Source of the DNA: Rhizopus arrhizus
Lineage: Eukaryota; Mucoromycota; Mucoromycetes; Mucorales; Rhizopodaceae
Length of the DNA stretch: 64,000 nt
Reading direction: 5' to 3'
Assembly (NCBI GenBank): GCA_024220505.1
Contig: JAKZZE010000012.1
Coordinates: forward strand, 682,001 to 746,000
The translations under genes were made by a program, and so were the position numbers. Under the pieces are notes generated by a model, which did not search any database, was not told where the DNA came from, and worked only from the letters and a program-made list of their open reading frames with translations. Shown here piece after piece: positions 11,826 to 22,909 of this stretch. How positions within the stretch are numbered: the first letter of the stretch is position 1; every line of letters begins with the position of its first letter.

Positions 11826-13108
11826 CTATGGCATTGGGTTGACGGCGGCAAAGGAGGAAGAACCAGAAACAGAAGTTGGAAAGCCAAGAGCAGGGGAAGA
11901 AAAAGCCCAGGAAGGGTAATACTCATGGTCGAGCTTATCAGGGAACTCCACCTCAACATTTTCTATTCTTCTTCTAATAGCTGGTGGAGCCCCCTTTTTC
12001 TTTAACAAGTCTTTGTGCCCTTTCTGCAGCTCTTTGTGGAATTCCACTACCTGTAGGCAATTAAGGTATATTAGAAAAAGAGGTTTATTGATATGTTATA
12101 CTTACTCTTTCACTTCTGAATGATGGCCGCTTGACAATAAATGTACGGCCATCTTCATCTTCTGGGCCATCCTCCTCATCAGAGGTCCAAGCAACCGTCA
12201 AGATCTTTTCGGCAAATGGGAACCGGGCGTGGTATGCTGCTGCGTTGGCGTTGTAAGCAATCCTCCTGTTAAGGAGTTTCTATCATAAAGTATTGATATA
12301 AGTATTATAGGCATTTTATATTATGATTTTTTGAATATCAAGTACTTACTGCATTTACGCGGCTGCGGCAGGCTGACGTTGGTGTCGCCACAGCTTTCCC
12401 ATTTGCCTTATCCACCATGTAATAGAACTTACTTCTAATCATGGTGAATATCTGCGAATCAGTCAGGCAATTGAAGCGTTGGTGCTTCCTGACTTCATCG
12501 CGCAACAGATTTTTTACTTTTCTGTTGGCCTTGTCGGTGATGGACTTGAGCGTATCAAACTTGATGCCACGGCCAACCAAGTATTCACGGTAGTGATCAG
12601 CTATGTGATCCTATAATGTAAGTGAAAAAATTAAGAAATAAAGTTACTAAATTGAATTTACTAATTGATACTTTAATTTTAAGCTTACACTACACTGCTT
12701 TTTGATCTTGTTGATCTCAGCCACAGAAACATACTGCTGCCCTTGCTGTGGCTGTTGAACTGGATGTTGCTGCTGCTGCTGCTGCTGTTGCTGTTGCCAC
12801 ATTTGAGCAAAAAACTGCATTTGGGCAGCCATCATCTCTGGTGTGAAACTAGAGGCTGCTCCAATAGCCTCTGCACCAGTATGGCTACCAAATGTTGCAA
12901 CAGGAGCGGCCACAGGAGCAGAAACGGGAACAGGAGCAGAAGCGGGAACAGGAGCAGGAGCGGGAACAGGAGCAGGAGCAGGAGCAGGGAAAAGAGAAGA
13001 GGAAGAAGGAACAACAGTGGATGATGATCCAGCGATATTTGAAGAAACTCTTGCCCTTTTTGGGGCATTGCTGGGAACGTTGATGGGTGTAGCGACGCGT
13101 CTAGACAT
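11826..13108 (-). CDS. Unidentified four-exon gene, probable second gene of the CACTA-like element, 359 aa
   Basis: Exons on the minus strand: 13108-12689, 12610-12350, 12279-12106 and 12050-11826. All three introns are GT..AG, 55-78 nt and phase 0, giving a clean 359-residue product. The N-terminus is basic and Ser/Pro-rich. A Pro-Ala-Val repeat tract and a poly-Gln run (about residues 110-120) follow. The middle (DKANRKVKNLLRDEVRKH, DSQIFTMIRSKFYYMVDK) is helical and basic; an acidic patch (SDEEDGPEDEDG) lies near the third exon's centre. I recognise no family. Convergent orientation and about 190 bp spacing to the transposase suggest a TnpA-like accessory protein. A host gene is the alternative. 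Intact splicing and lack of stops imply recent function. Confidence 0.7.
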
Positions 13109-13189
13109 TTTTTAAAATAAAGTATAAAGAAGAAGAAAAAAGAAGAATGTGCTACATTGTTTTTATATTCTTCAGTTTATTTTGTACTC

Positions 13190-13232
13190 TTTTTTTTTTT
13201 TTTAAAAAAAAAAAAGAAAAAAAAAAAACACT
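13190..13232. repeat. T-run/A-run palindrome near the unidentified gene's promoter
   Basis: About 13 T followed by A-runs forms a simple hairpin-prone tract 80 nt upstream of the ATG at 13108. Similar T-run/A-run pairs occur in the transposase intron at about 10501-10521 and at about 13439-13458. This is composition-driven, with no assigned function. Confidence 0.4.
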
Positions 13233-13589
13233 ATTAGGGTTGAAGATGTTAAATTTAAATAAAGAATAAGTCTAACAATATATAAACAAGCTTTTTGAAT
13301 ATTTTAATAGCTGAACTATGTTAAAAAATGCAGTTGAAACGAGCTTTCATGGTTATTAGAATTTACTAATACTGAATAATTGTAACACTTGTAAAATGAA
13401 GCTATAAAAAAAGTACTTTTTTTTCCCTTTTTTTTTTCCTTTTTTTTTTAAAAAAAAATCTTTTCTGAAAGGTAAGTTCTTAATATTATATATACTCTAT
13501 TATTGCTCTAATGGCACTTGTACTTTAGTAAAGTTGTGTTGGTTGCTTTCTTTATAGTTTAAATTGTCTTTATAAAGTCTTTTTCCCAG

Positions 13590-13975
13590 GATTATAGTTG
13601 CTTCTTCTTTTACTTGTTGGTATAAGCTTGGCTGGTGTCTTTTTTTCTTCTTTTATCTCGTGGTTCGTCTAAAGCAAGGTACTATTACTTTTACTATATA
13701 CTCCATAACTAATATTTATTATAGATGCGTTCTGCTTCCTTTTTTTTTACTTGTTGGTAAAGCTTAGCAAGGTTTTTCTCTTAGCCCATCTAAAGAAAGG
13801 TACTATTACTTTTATTACATATCCTTCATAGCTAATAATTATTATAGATGTCTGCTGCTTTTTTTACTTGTGAGTATACGCTTAGCTAGTTTTTTTCCCA
13901 TGGTCTATCTAAAGAAAGGTACTATTGCTTTTATTATATATACACGATATTTAACATCTATTGTAGATGAATGTT
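13590..13975. repeat. Three degenerate tandem repeats of about 120-145 bp
   Basis: Each unit contains TTTTACTTGTTGGTA or a variant, an AGCTTAGC-like core, a CTAAAGAAAGGTACTATTAC block and an ATTATAGATG-like end. Units begin near 13608, 13748 and 13872. Arrays of this kind next to a CACTA-like gene pair resemble subterminal repeats that bind transposase. That role is inference. Confidence 0.65.
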
Positions 13976-14339
13976 GCTCTGCTTTGGCCTCTTTCTGTTT
14001 CTTTCCTGGCTTTTACTTTGGTTCTTAAGTACTGATGTATTTCCTTCTTTTGCTTTAATTACCCAGGTCCTTGTGCCTTTGAGTCCTTGTGTCTTTGAAT
14101 CCTTGAGCTTGGCTTTTTTTTTTTTTTTTTTTCTTTTGAGAACTTTTTGAGTTCCACGAGACTAGTTGATGTATTTTTAGATTAGATGCTGCTATTCTGG
14201 TGACATTAGGTAAGTCAAGCACACTGCTAAAATGCTACAAGCAAAGAAATACTATGTATTGTTATTATTATTTTATTCAAATAAAAAAAAGCTATTTTTT
14301 ATAAACAAAATCCCTATTTTTTTGTATATATAAAGCAAT

Positions 14340-14470
14340 ATTTATTGCAATATGAATGGTCGATAAAGAAGTATATAAAGCAATATAAGTGGTTTATAAA
14401 GAAATATATAAGGCAATATGAGTGGTTCATAAAGAAGTATATAAGGCAATATGAGTGGTTTATAAAGAGC
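14340..14470. repeat. Four tandem units of about 33 bp
   Basis: The unit is approximately TATATAAGGCAATATGAGTG followed by GTTTATAAAGAAG, repeated with few changes and no spacers. It ends about 60 bp before the TA site of Tc1-C1. No CRISPR-like spacer structure exists. Confidence 0.8.
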
Positions 14471-14532
14471 AAAAAGACAAATAAAGTAATGATTTAAAAA
14501 GTATCATTGGTTGCCAAATTATTTATAACGTA

Positions 14533-16162
14533 CAGTAGCGGACAAAACTGGTGCACAAAAATTAAAATCAACATTGTATCTCCGCCATATGTCTGCGACT
14601 TTTGTGGCATATACCATCTGAAAGACAGTCCAAAATATACATTATGTTATGTAAACCGGAACTGTACCGGACATCTCCCAGGCATAAGGTCATTTTTAGT
14701 GATTTTTTGCATATTTCAATTTTCGCCAAAAATGTGGTGCTTGTCTAGCCTTCTTTCAATTTTCCCCATATCTCTCCCGTTTGCTTTCAGATTTCACAGC
14801 ATATTAGTAAATTTTAGTAGCTCTTAAAAAATATATAAAACTGTACTTATTTTGTATTTCCCATTGAGTCCCCCCTTTTGTTTTTACCCTATTCACTATA
14901 ACAAAGTACTAGCCTTATATCTTTAAGAAAATAAGCAACTGTAAAAACGAAACTCTGAGATCTCGAACACGCCTAGTTCGTACGACAGCAGATATTTCTA
15001 GAGTAACAAGGATCTCTAAATGGACAATCAACAGGAGAAAGAGGGAAGAAAGAAACTTAATGTCTTGTGATCATGAAGGTCTCCCGCTTTTAGTCTGAAA
15101 AGTTACTAGCTCAATCACCAACCTAAAGCTTGGACAAGGTCCGTTACACACAGTTTCTGATGCTCAGCACATTTTGAGGACCTTAAGATACAGTATTAGC
15201 AGACTGTTAGTCTGAAGGCACTGTAGGAAGCTAGATTTTGAGTCCGGAAGTAAGGAATCGAAGAATTTCATCAGCTGTATAAGTCGGAAAAAGCGATGAA
15301 TGTGGTATCACAACAAGCCATTGTATACTATAGAGGGCTGAAAGTCTGCTATCTTTAGCAATGAAACAAATATGAACATTATGGATGCAGACAGTATACA
15401 CTAATATTGAAAGCAAGTCGAGCAACCTTAGCGATTTTTTCACGGTGATCAAACAATGAAGCATGCTGGCTGCTCTGTTATGTTTTAAGGCTGTATTAGA
15501 TATTGAGGACCGGAATATGTGTGTCAGGTATACGATGGTATAATGAACTCATAAATATACACATATATTTCGCTTACTTCATACCACAAAAGCCTAGCGT
15601 ATAGTGGTCTAAAACGTCGTAATCTCTCGTTTCAGTATGACAATGACACAAGGCACAAGTCGACGCATGTCACAAACTCAATATTTGATAACAGCGCTTC
15701 TGTGCTACAAGTTTAGCCGCCACTAATCCCTGCCTAAGTCCGCTTAAGCATGCCAGGTGGCAATTGATGGCAAAGGTATGATGATACGACACTAGATCAA
15801 AAAGGGTCGATGATCTTTGGAAAAGAATAGTTAAAGAGCCGGGTTCTTTTACTGAAAATGATATACACGCATATTATTAGCATATGCAAAGAAGAATATC
15901 CGATAATATCAAGAGATGAGATGATTATATAAAGTCTAAGATTTTAGCCACTTTTGCGGTTTTTAGAAAATATAAGATTTTATAAATTCAAAGCACGCTT
16001 ATCGCTCAGTTTTAACAATGTCATGCTTAGAACATACATAGATTACAATGACTAGTATATCCTCCTTCTAGTACAGTTTCATGACTATTGCAATTACCAT
16101 GAGCAGGTAATGGTAGTTAAAAGCTAAAAAAAAGTTTTGTGCACCAGTTTTGTCCGCTACTG
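14533..16162 (+). mobile_element. Tc1/mariner element C, copy 1 (1,630 bp, non-coding)
   Basis: Perfect 28-bp inverted termini CAGTAGCGGACAAAACTGG... and TA duplications at 14531-14532 and 16163-16164. The transposase is present only as a ruin: a helix-turn-helix trace near 15010-15060 (AGAGTAACAAGGATCTCTAA) aligns with the better-preserved one at 27100-27160, but stops and frameshifts are everywhere. Copies of exactly the same net length and decay pattern lie at 37650, 42902 and 47379. They must therefore have been moved by another element's transposase. Confidence 0.93.
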
Positions 16163-16164
16163 TA

Positions 16165-16919
16165 GAATAGACTATGTAAAGCAGCTAACAAGAGAGACGC
16201 CTTCGCAAAACGACAATTGGGTCTGTATAAATCTACTTAGAGCTATGGATCATCATTTTCGTTAATATCGGCACCATACAGAGACGCAGAATATATTGAC
16301 AGACATTTAGGTCCTTAAAGGATGCCGATATTGACGTCGGCATAAATACCCATTCAATCACAGCTTTTGGCATCGTTAAACAGAAAAGCATATTGCTAAA
16401 AATTAACAATGTGCAGAGTTTGCACGATTATTTGCAGTGCCGACGTCATCAAAAAGCTGAGTAGAAGAGGGGTGCTTAAAGGTGTGCTGAATTGAGAAGA
16501 GAATTTGGAAGTTTTTTAATCTTAATCTTTATTTTTTTTGAAAACTTTATTTTTATAAAACAAAACCTTAATTCCATTTTTGGGTTATTGTAACAAACAA
16601 ATACTTATTGTCTCGATCCTTTGTGTTCACGTTCATTTAAATTTATATATAAGCTTTATTGTATATTTTAACTGAACAATCCCTAAATACTACGTTTATT
16701 CTATTACGACTCGTGAAGAATCTGTTGACTTAATCTGAAGGAAGAGATTATTTTTGACGAATATACTACAATAATATACTCAGAAGGAATTGGTGGAATT
16801 ATTGCTATATTCAAATCAATCACTACGTGTAGCAGTAGAGCAACAAATATATATATCGAAACCAGTAATATTATAACGCCCAAGTACCAATTGTCTCAGC
16901 CTTTCTTTCGCACTTTTGA
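16165..16919. other. No gene recognised; possible LINE 5' leader
   Basis: A short inverted repeat built on AATATCGGCA and TGCCGATATT lies at about 16264-16333. The rest is A/T-rich and without frames. Since LINE ORF1 sequence begins directly downstream, part of this may be its untranslated leader. Confidence 0.35.
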
Positions 16920-17505
16920 TTGTTACACCTCTTTACGCGGCTAAACAATCATCCGTTCACACTTCTTTACAGAAAAACAAAGCAATCCATCATTAGTTCA
17001 ATCAATCCATCCAAGATAAACAACAAACAACAACTCTCACCTTCTAAGATCGAAATTCCATCGAGAAATCCAACAAATACTCCTTTAGACAGTCAGAAGA
17101 ACAGCAACAACAAAATACAAACTTCCCCTGACCCTGAACCCTCTGCCGCCACTAAACGCACCCTCGCAGATCGTTCTCCGCCCTTCCTACCTCTTGATAT
17201 TGAGCGTCACCCAACCGGCAAGCCAAAGCACAACATGGATATAGCCAATATCACCAACCCTACCAGCATCACCACCACATTGACAAGCGAGCCAGATTTC
17301 CATTTTGGCCCTGCCACTGCCCCTACCGCATCGGCCCTCTCACTTAATGGGCCTCTTGACTTTGGTATCCTTCCCGGTATGCCTGATTGGTTCCAACCGA
17401 TCATGGCCATGATTACCAGCCAAGGTCAACGCCTTGCACACCTGGAAGCTCTGACCAAAGAGAACCAGGACCTAAGAGCTGAACTTGAGGCGGCTCATCG
17501 CCGTA
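16920..17505 (+). pseudogene. LINE ORF1-like (coiled-coil) protein, fragment a
   Basis: The frame is open to 17505 without an early ATG; the first in-frame ATG is 17235. The product is Ser/Thr/Pro/Asn-rich, then has a leucine-patterned coiled coil (LAHLEALTKENQDLRAELEA). LINE ORF1 proteins are often RNA-binding chaperones with such coils. It stops being LINE-like exactly where repeat R340 begins. A homologous module occurs at 17846-20137 (fragment b): both share a KR-L-DR-PP block and the ENQ-LRAEL coil. Assignment to LINE ORF1 is by organisation and proximity of LINEs, not by a diagnostic domain. Confidence 0.55.
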
Positions 17506-17845
17506 TGAAGTGTTTTAAGTATAAAAAATAGGATAAAGAAGAATTAACGAGACCGAACAATAGTTCTAAAGTCGAATACTTTTATTAAAGAAAGATTTCA
17601 AGGCTATTTATATTAGTTGAGCAAGACCTGAGATTAGATGACAAAAATAGTTACGACCGATATGATTTGACATGTATAAGAAAAATTTTATAGACTGATG
17701 TTAATAATCAACTGTTGAGATGAAAGTGAAACTTGGCTGTTTAGGGCAGTGATAATTATCAGGATCTATTCTTAATCAAATTCATTTGTAAAGATTTAGT
17801 CTAGAATGATAAGACTGTATCTTATTGACATGTCAAAACATGACA
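17506..17845 (+). repeat. R340 repeat, copy 1
   Basis: About 340 bp starting TGAAGTGTTTTAAGTAT and ending GTCAAAACATGACA, with imperfect inverted tips. Near-identical copies lie at 30867-31208 and 53196-53535, and a partial reversed one at 26474-26641. No target duplication flanks any copy. The reversed copy leads directly into a DIRS-like pol fragment, so R340 may be the terminal repeat of a tyrosine-recombinase retroelement, or an LTR whose flanks were lost by recombination. Confidence 0.75.
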
Positions 17846-18044
17846 CCAACCAAAAATTTCTGCAGAAAGAAGCACCATCTCGACATCTCAAGATCTCGAA
17901 ATTACCAATTCCGAGAAATTAGCAGCTCCATCTACAAAGCAACAAGTTAGCACATCAACTGCTATTATACAAACACATAGTACCTGTTCAGCTGTCGAAG
18001 CCCCAAGCAAACGCCTGTTTTCCGACCGTATACCACCTCTTCTA

Positions 18045-19647
18045 CAGTAAGGGACAAAATCAGTCCGTTTTTTGGTTTTTTCGCAATGCCTCGCCGGGAA
18101 TTAAACTTAGGGCTTCGCTTTGCTGACGAAACATTTGCACGCAAGCTAGACAAAATTATTGGTGTAACCTAATTGCTTCTACCACCATTTTCTCTGTAGT
18201 TATGGCGGAAAAAATGATTTTCCGTGATTGTTGCTAACGCCCGATTTTGCATTAGACACCATATCTCCAGAAACAGTCACTGGACTGACTTGAGATTTAG
18301 TTTGGTACGTCTTATGACGTCAGTGAACGCTAACGTGTTCTCATATTTTAGCTTCTTTTATTTTTTTACATTTTTTCTTTTTCCTCATTTACCTCATCTC
18401 AGATTAGCCAAACACGCCATGACAGCAAAGAATGCCGACAAACATGCCCAAATTGAAAACATGTTGAACCATTCCATTCCATGGGATGTAATTAAAAAAA
18501 AAGTAGGCTGTGGAAAGTCCATGATTCGAAGAATTTCAAGGAAAACCAAGTTGCAGTCAAAAAATAGCGCGGGTAGACATCGTTTACTCACACCTAGGGA
18601 GGAAACCAAAGCAGCTAGAGACATAAGACTTGGCTTATGTAAAAGCGCAGCCGATGCTTCCTTTGGCGTTAAAAAACCAGATCAAATGGTCAATCCAAAA
18701 ACAATTGCTCGTACTTTGAAACGCAAAGGTCTAAAATCGACTAAGAAAAAGACGGTACTTCCACTTAGTAATGACAAGCAAAAGGCACGATATGATTGGG
18801 CAAAGGCTCATAAAGACTGGTCCGAGACTGATTGGGAACGCGTTGTCTTTTCTGATGAGACAAAGATCCAAAAAAGAGGGTCTAATGGCCTAGAATACGC
18901 TTGGAAAGAGGATAATGCACCTTATCGAGACCATCACTACAAAAAGAAACATGCTTATGGAGGAGGCGGGATCATGCTTTGGAGTTGCATAACTATACAT
19001 GGAGGGGGCTACATGTCCTGGCTACAAAGTAATGTAAATGGTGAGCTATACACGTCAGTACTTGAGGAGGAATACAAGGAGACATTGAAGTATTATGGCC
19101 TGCAAAGTAAGGACATGATCTTTCAACAAGATAATGCAAGCATCCATTGTGCTTCAGCTCCTTCAAAATGGTTCCAAAAGAACAAGATTAAGCTCCTGAG
19201 TTGGCCAGCATACTCCCCTGACCTTAACCCAATTGAAAATGCATGGGCCATGCTTAAAAAGAAGGAACAGATGACAAGACCACCTTCTTCTGTGGTTGAG
19301 ACTGACCAAGCATTTTTTGACCGGGTTTCGAAGCTTTGGTATGACCTAGCAACTCCAGAGTACTGTAGAAACCTTATTCACTCTATGCCCCGTCGAGTTC
19401 GGGACGTAATCCAGCGTAAGGGCCGCGATACCAAGTACTAATCGAAATTCAAAAAAATAAAAATACATTATTTTCAATATATCTTCTTATAACATGGCGA
19501 AAAATAAAAAATACCATTTCCGACAAATATTGTCAACTTTGTTGAAGGAAGAGACAAATTTTTCGTCAGCAAAGCAGAGCTCTAAGCTTAATTCCCGGCG
19601 AGGCATTGCGAAAAAACCAAAAAACGGACTGATTTTGTCCCTTACTG
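18045..19647 (+). mobile_element. Tc1/mariner element F, complete, long inverted termini
   Basis: Inverted termini of about 88 bp with four mismatches begin CAGTAAGGGACAAAATCAGT at both ends (18045-18132, 19560-19647). TA duplications are at 18043-18044 and 19648-19649. It inserted in LINE ORF1-like fragment b. The transposase is intact. Total length 1,603 bp. Confidence 0.93.
18419..19441 (+). CDS. Tc1/mariner transposase (family F), intact, 340 aa, DD34E
   Basis: Starts at ATG 18419 (MTAKNADKHAQIENML). The frame is open further upstream, but that extension is Phe-rich and would make the protein too long. A helix-turn-helix (WDVIKKKVGCGKSMIRRISR) and a basic second domain precede the catalytic core: Asp146 (VVFSDETKIQKRGSNG), Asp238 (FQQDNASIHCAS) and Glu273 (YSPDLNPIENAW), with the classic 34-residue spacing. 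The protein ends KGRDTKY. Its IQKRGSNG and NASIH motifs set it apart from families A, B, D and G. No stops or missing residues are seen, so it may be functional. Confidence 0.95.
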   Translation: MTAKNADKHAQIENMLNHSIPWDVIKKKVGCGKSMIRRISRKTKLQSKNSAGRHRLLTPREETKAARDIRLGLCKSAADASFGVKKPDQMVNPKTIARTLKRKGLKSTKKKTVLPLSNDKQKARYDWAKAHKDWSETDWERVVFSDETKIQKRGSNGLEYAWKEDNAPYRDHHYKKKHAYGGGGIMLWSCITIHGGGYMSWLQSNVNGELYTSVLEEEYKETLKYYGLQSKDMIFQQDNASIHCASAPSKWFQKNKIKLLSWPAYSPDLNPIENAWAMLKKKEQMTRPPSSVVETDQAFFDRVSKLWYDLATPEYCRNLIHSMPRRVRDVIQRKGRDTKY

Positions 19648-20137
19648 TACCTGTTGATTCTGTCTTCCGACCCTCATCAGGAATTAACAAAAAGAATAAA
19701 CAAATGGCACCAAAAAAGAACGCCATTACAGCTCTACCGGAACACAATTTCAACATTCCCAGCAACATGAACTTTGGAATCACTATGCTTCCTCAGGTTC
19801 CAACGCATACAACTGTAAAGAGCACTGAAAATTTTTCCCTCTCTGTTGAATCTGCACAGCCACAGGCTGAAGAAACACATGCACCACCACCTAATTGGGT
19901 TTCCACAATTTTGGATAGGTTCCGCCAGTATGACGATCGCCTATCCCAATTAGAACATCTGGTGGCAGAAAACCAGCGCTTGCGTGCTGAATTGAACTCT
20001 GCCAACATCAGAATCCAGGAACTGGAGAAACAGTCTACGACCTCTGTAGAGTTTCCTGTTTTGGCACCCACATCCAGCTCTACACAAGGCACTGAGGCTT
20101 CAAAATATGCCTCTGCCATAGTAAACAAAAATAGTAC

Positions 20138-20599
20138 TGTTTTAATCGTAAGATTAAATAAAAAAAATTAAACAAAAAAACAATAGCAGCAATATAAAAT
20201 TAAAATCCTTCTTTATTGCAGATTCCTTTATATTGCAAAAGGGCCTCGCTTTATGGATAAAAAGTTGGCATCTATTTATATTCTTTGTGAGCGTAGATAT
20301 AAAAGATATAGACTCGGTCACAATATCGTGCTGAAGAACCAATGATTAAGCTAAAGCTTGTCGATGTTCTAATATATGCATCCGAAATTGAACAATAGAA
20401 ATAATAACCAGTCAATTAACTTTGATCTAATTACTTTTGGGGTTGACAATTGATTAGACTCTCTAGGATGACAGATATTGATCTTATTGTTCTAAATTTG
20501 GAAAAGTGTCGAATTGTTCAATCATAGTTTAATCTTTTGTGTATCGTTATTTATTTTAATACAACTGATATCATATAGAAAATAACTATGTTTACAACA
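20138..20599 (+). repeat. Solo LTR, family LTR2 (copy a), no target duplication
   Basis: Begins TGTTTTAATCG and ends ATGTTTACAACA. It matches the copies at 36449-36908 and 41174-41634, both with clear 5-bp duplications. Here the flanks differ (AGTAC left, CCCAG right). LINE ORF1-like sequence stops at its left border and DIRS-like gag at its right. This points to recombination between LTR2 copies at two loci. Confidence 0.88.
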
Positions 20600-21252
20600 C
20601 CCAGAGCTACTAGTTTGATTAGTGTATTTAGGCTGTGGTTTATGGTGAACACTATTATTAATTTCACCATTGGAATGACTGAAATGTTTGGATCGGGGCC
20701 CGTTGTTTCGTCGTTGTCGTTGTGTGGCGTTCTGTACAGATTTTTGTAGTTTAATATGGTCCAACATATCCTGAGTATCGACAAGAAATTTGTCTGAAGA
20801 AAGAGCAGGAGGATCCACATTATTTGGTAGACCTTTAAACATATTCTCTGTACGAAGAGTAGTGGTATGAGAAGCCAAGTCCGACAAAAGTTCATGCATG
20901 GCAAAGGTAAAATCATGAGCTTGCCGTTTGAGAGTATCACGATCCCAGTTACCATGTAACATCTGATAGGAGAACCAATCCGAAGGACGTGTAAAACCTG
21001 AGATGCGGTACTGTAGGTTGTAAAGAGTGCTATCCACTTGTTTATAAGGTGGATTAAGGTTGACCTTATTAAGTTTTGGTGGGACATATTCCCGCAAAGA
21101 GTTTTTGGGGCAGTCGAATAAGAAACATCTACGACCGCTTTCTTGTAACGGGCGCTTGAAGAAATCTTCTTCGATAAACGTAGACTCTGCCAACATAGCT
21201 GCAGTTGGAGTAAAATCAGCTCCAGGAGTCCGAAGAGTAACATTGGGATCTA

Positions 21253-22907
21253 CAGTGACCCGCAAAACTGTCCCAATGTTTCGTAATTTTCTCTTCTAGG
21301 GCTTGTAGCACCATAATTGTTAAGCTAATGTACACCTTATTGTATATCATTCGATAGCCAAAATCTTGTAGTACCAAAGAATGTAAAGCAAAAACAAATT
21401 AAAACAGCGCAGACGAAGATAGAGGGGATAGAACACAAGCGGTGCATTGGGACAGTTTTGCGGCACTTTTGAAAAAAAACAAAAAACGATGAAATAGCGA
21501 CCCACAAGTTGTATAGATTTACCAAACTGCTTACAAATGTGCATTGTACGTCCCTAAGTCGAAATTTACTCACTGCTGAAGATCTAAGCTCCTACTGATT
21601 TATTACTCGCTCATTATATTTCAACACGAAACAAGTCTCTCAAGATACAGTTGTTCAAGCAATTTCTTTACTTCAACAAGGTAAGTCGGTTCGGGAAGTG
21701 GAAAGGATTACTGGCTTGAGTAAGAGTGCTGTTGGGAGACTCCAAAAATTCCATTGCTTTGGACTTGGAAAGCCAAAAGGCGGTCGACCCAAGTTACTAT
21801 CTGCGGCTGATGAACGCTATTGTGTGCGCCAAGTGACCAAAAACCGCATATCCAGTGCAACAAAGGTGGCTAAGGAGCTAGAAAAAGACACTGGAAGAAA
21901 AGTAAGTGTCGATACCGTGTGCAGAGTCCTTTGTAAGGCCGGTCTTGGTGCGATTAGGAAGCCGAACAAGCCTTTGCTTAGTGCGAAAAACATTCGCAAG
22001 AGGCTTTCTTGGGATATGGCTCACAAGGACTAGACAGTAGATGACTGGAAACGCGTTGTTTAGTCGAACGAGACAAAAATCAATAGATTTAACTCTGATG
22101 GACGCACCTGGACTTGGATTCGATCCGGAGAAAGCCTGAAATCCCATCACGTCAAGATGACCGTTAAACACGGTGGAGGCAATATCATGCTGTGGAGTGC
22201 CATTACCTACGCTGGGGTTGGTTGGATGTGCAAAGTCAATGATAATATGGATAAAACACTGTACAAAGAGATTTTGGAAGATGAACTGGAGCGTACAATT
22301 GAGTATGGAACCAATAACCTAGGGTTAGAAAGACATTAGGTAATTTTCCAACATGACAATGATCCTAAACATACGTCCAAATTAGTCAAAGAATACCTTG
22401 AACAGCAATCCTACAACATCCTAGAGTGGCCAGCACAGCCCCCTGACTTAAATCCAATTGAAAATATGTGGTCATTGTTAAAGAGAAGGATGAATGATTA
22501 TGAAACAGCACCAAAAGGCATGAATGAACTATACGAACGAGTAACTAAAGTTTGGTATGACTTAATGAAGCCGGAAGAGTGCCAAAAGGTCATAGAAACA
22601 ATGCCTAAGCGTATAAAGCAATGTATCAAGAATAAAGGACGCTGGACTGACTATTAATGTCAAATAAATAAACCATTTTGCTTTTTTTCAAAAGTGCCGC
22701 AAAACTGTCCCAATGCACCGCTTGTGTTCTATCCCCTCTATCTTCGTCTGCGCTGTTTTAATTTGTTTTTGCTTTACATTCTTTGGTACTACAAGATTTT
22801 GGCTATCGAATGATATACAATAAGGTGTACATTAGCTTAACAATTATGGTGCTACAAGCCCTAGAAGAGAAAATTACGAAACATTGGGACAGTTTTGCGG
22901 GTCACTG
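21253..22907 (+). mobile_element. Tc1/mariner element E1 with about 226-bp perfect inverted termini
   Basis: Termini start CAGTGACCCGCAAAACTGTC and match for about 226 bp (21253-21478, 22682-22907). TA duplications are at 21251-21252 and 22908-22909. Each arm contains a second, inverted copy of its tip (ATTGGGACAGTTTTGCGG at about 21446-21463). The transposase is dead although the arms are perfect, which suggests recent movement in trans or recent inactivation. Confidence 0.93.
21626..22657 (+). pseudogene. Tc1-E1 transposase, inactivated by several point mutations
   Basis: Compared with E2, the start codon is ACG (21626), two Trp codons are TAG (AHKD*TVDDW and VV*SNETK), the first catalytic Asp in SDE is Asn, and a Gln codon before the second catalytic block is TAG. 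The helix-turn-helix (SVREVERITGLSKSAVGRL), GGRPKLLS linker, QHDNDPKH and DLNPIEN motifs remain readable. Spacing between the last two catalytic residues is 34. Most damaging changes are G-to-A or C-to-T. Confidence 0.9.
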
Positions 22908-22909
22908 TA

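Larger units (their letters stand above)
17846..20137 (+). pseudogene. LINE ORF1-like protein, fragment b, split by Tc1-F
   Basis: The frame runs 17846-18042 and resumes at 19650-20137 after removing Tc1-F and one TA. The sequence reads SKRLFSDRIPPLL, then PVDSVFRPSSG, NWVSTILDRFRQYDDRLSQL and a coiled coil (ENQRLRAELNSANIRIQELE). It is truncated at 20137 by solo LTR2a. The module parallels fragment a upstream, so the two are either tandem halves of one ORF1 or two insertions joined at R340. Confidence 0.55.

Noticed and set aside
12743..13115. Overlapping plus-strand ORFs opposite the unidentified gene
   Set aside because: They are antisense shadows of the Pro-Ala and poly-Gln tracts of the spliced minus-strand gene.
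14340..14470. Direct repeats resembling a CRISPR array
   Set aside because: Units are contiguous without unique spacers and the genome is eukaryotic; simple tandem repeat.
15231..15464. A 77-aa antisense ORF that recurs at 38348, 43600 and 49752
   Set aside because: It recurs only because the whole Tc1-C element is repeated; no ATG-supported domain and no relation to a transposase.
17500..17850. Using continuity of ORF1 across R340 to prove insertion without target duplication
   Set aside because: The two sides can also be two homologous ORF1 copies joined at R340, so the apparent frame continuity is not decisive.
18224..18418. N-terminal extension of the Tc1-F transposase
   Set aside because: No homology to Tc1 proteins, Phe-rich, would exceed family length; ATG 18419 gives 340 aa.
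20154..20342. A 62-75-aa ORF repeated at 36427 and 41432
   Set aside because: It lies entirely inside the LTR2 repeat; LTRs of this type are non-coding.
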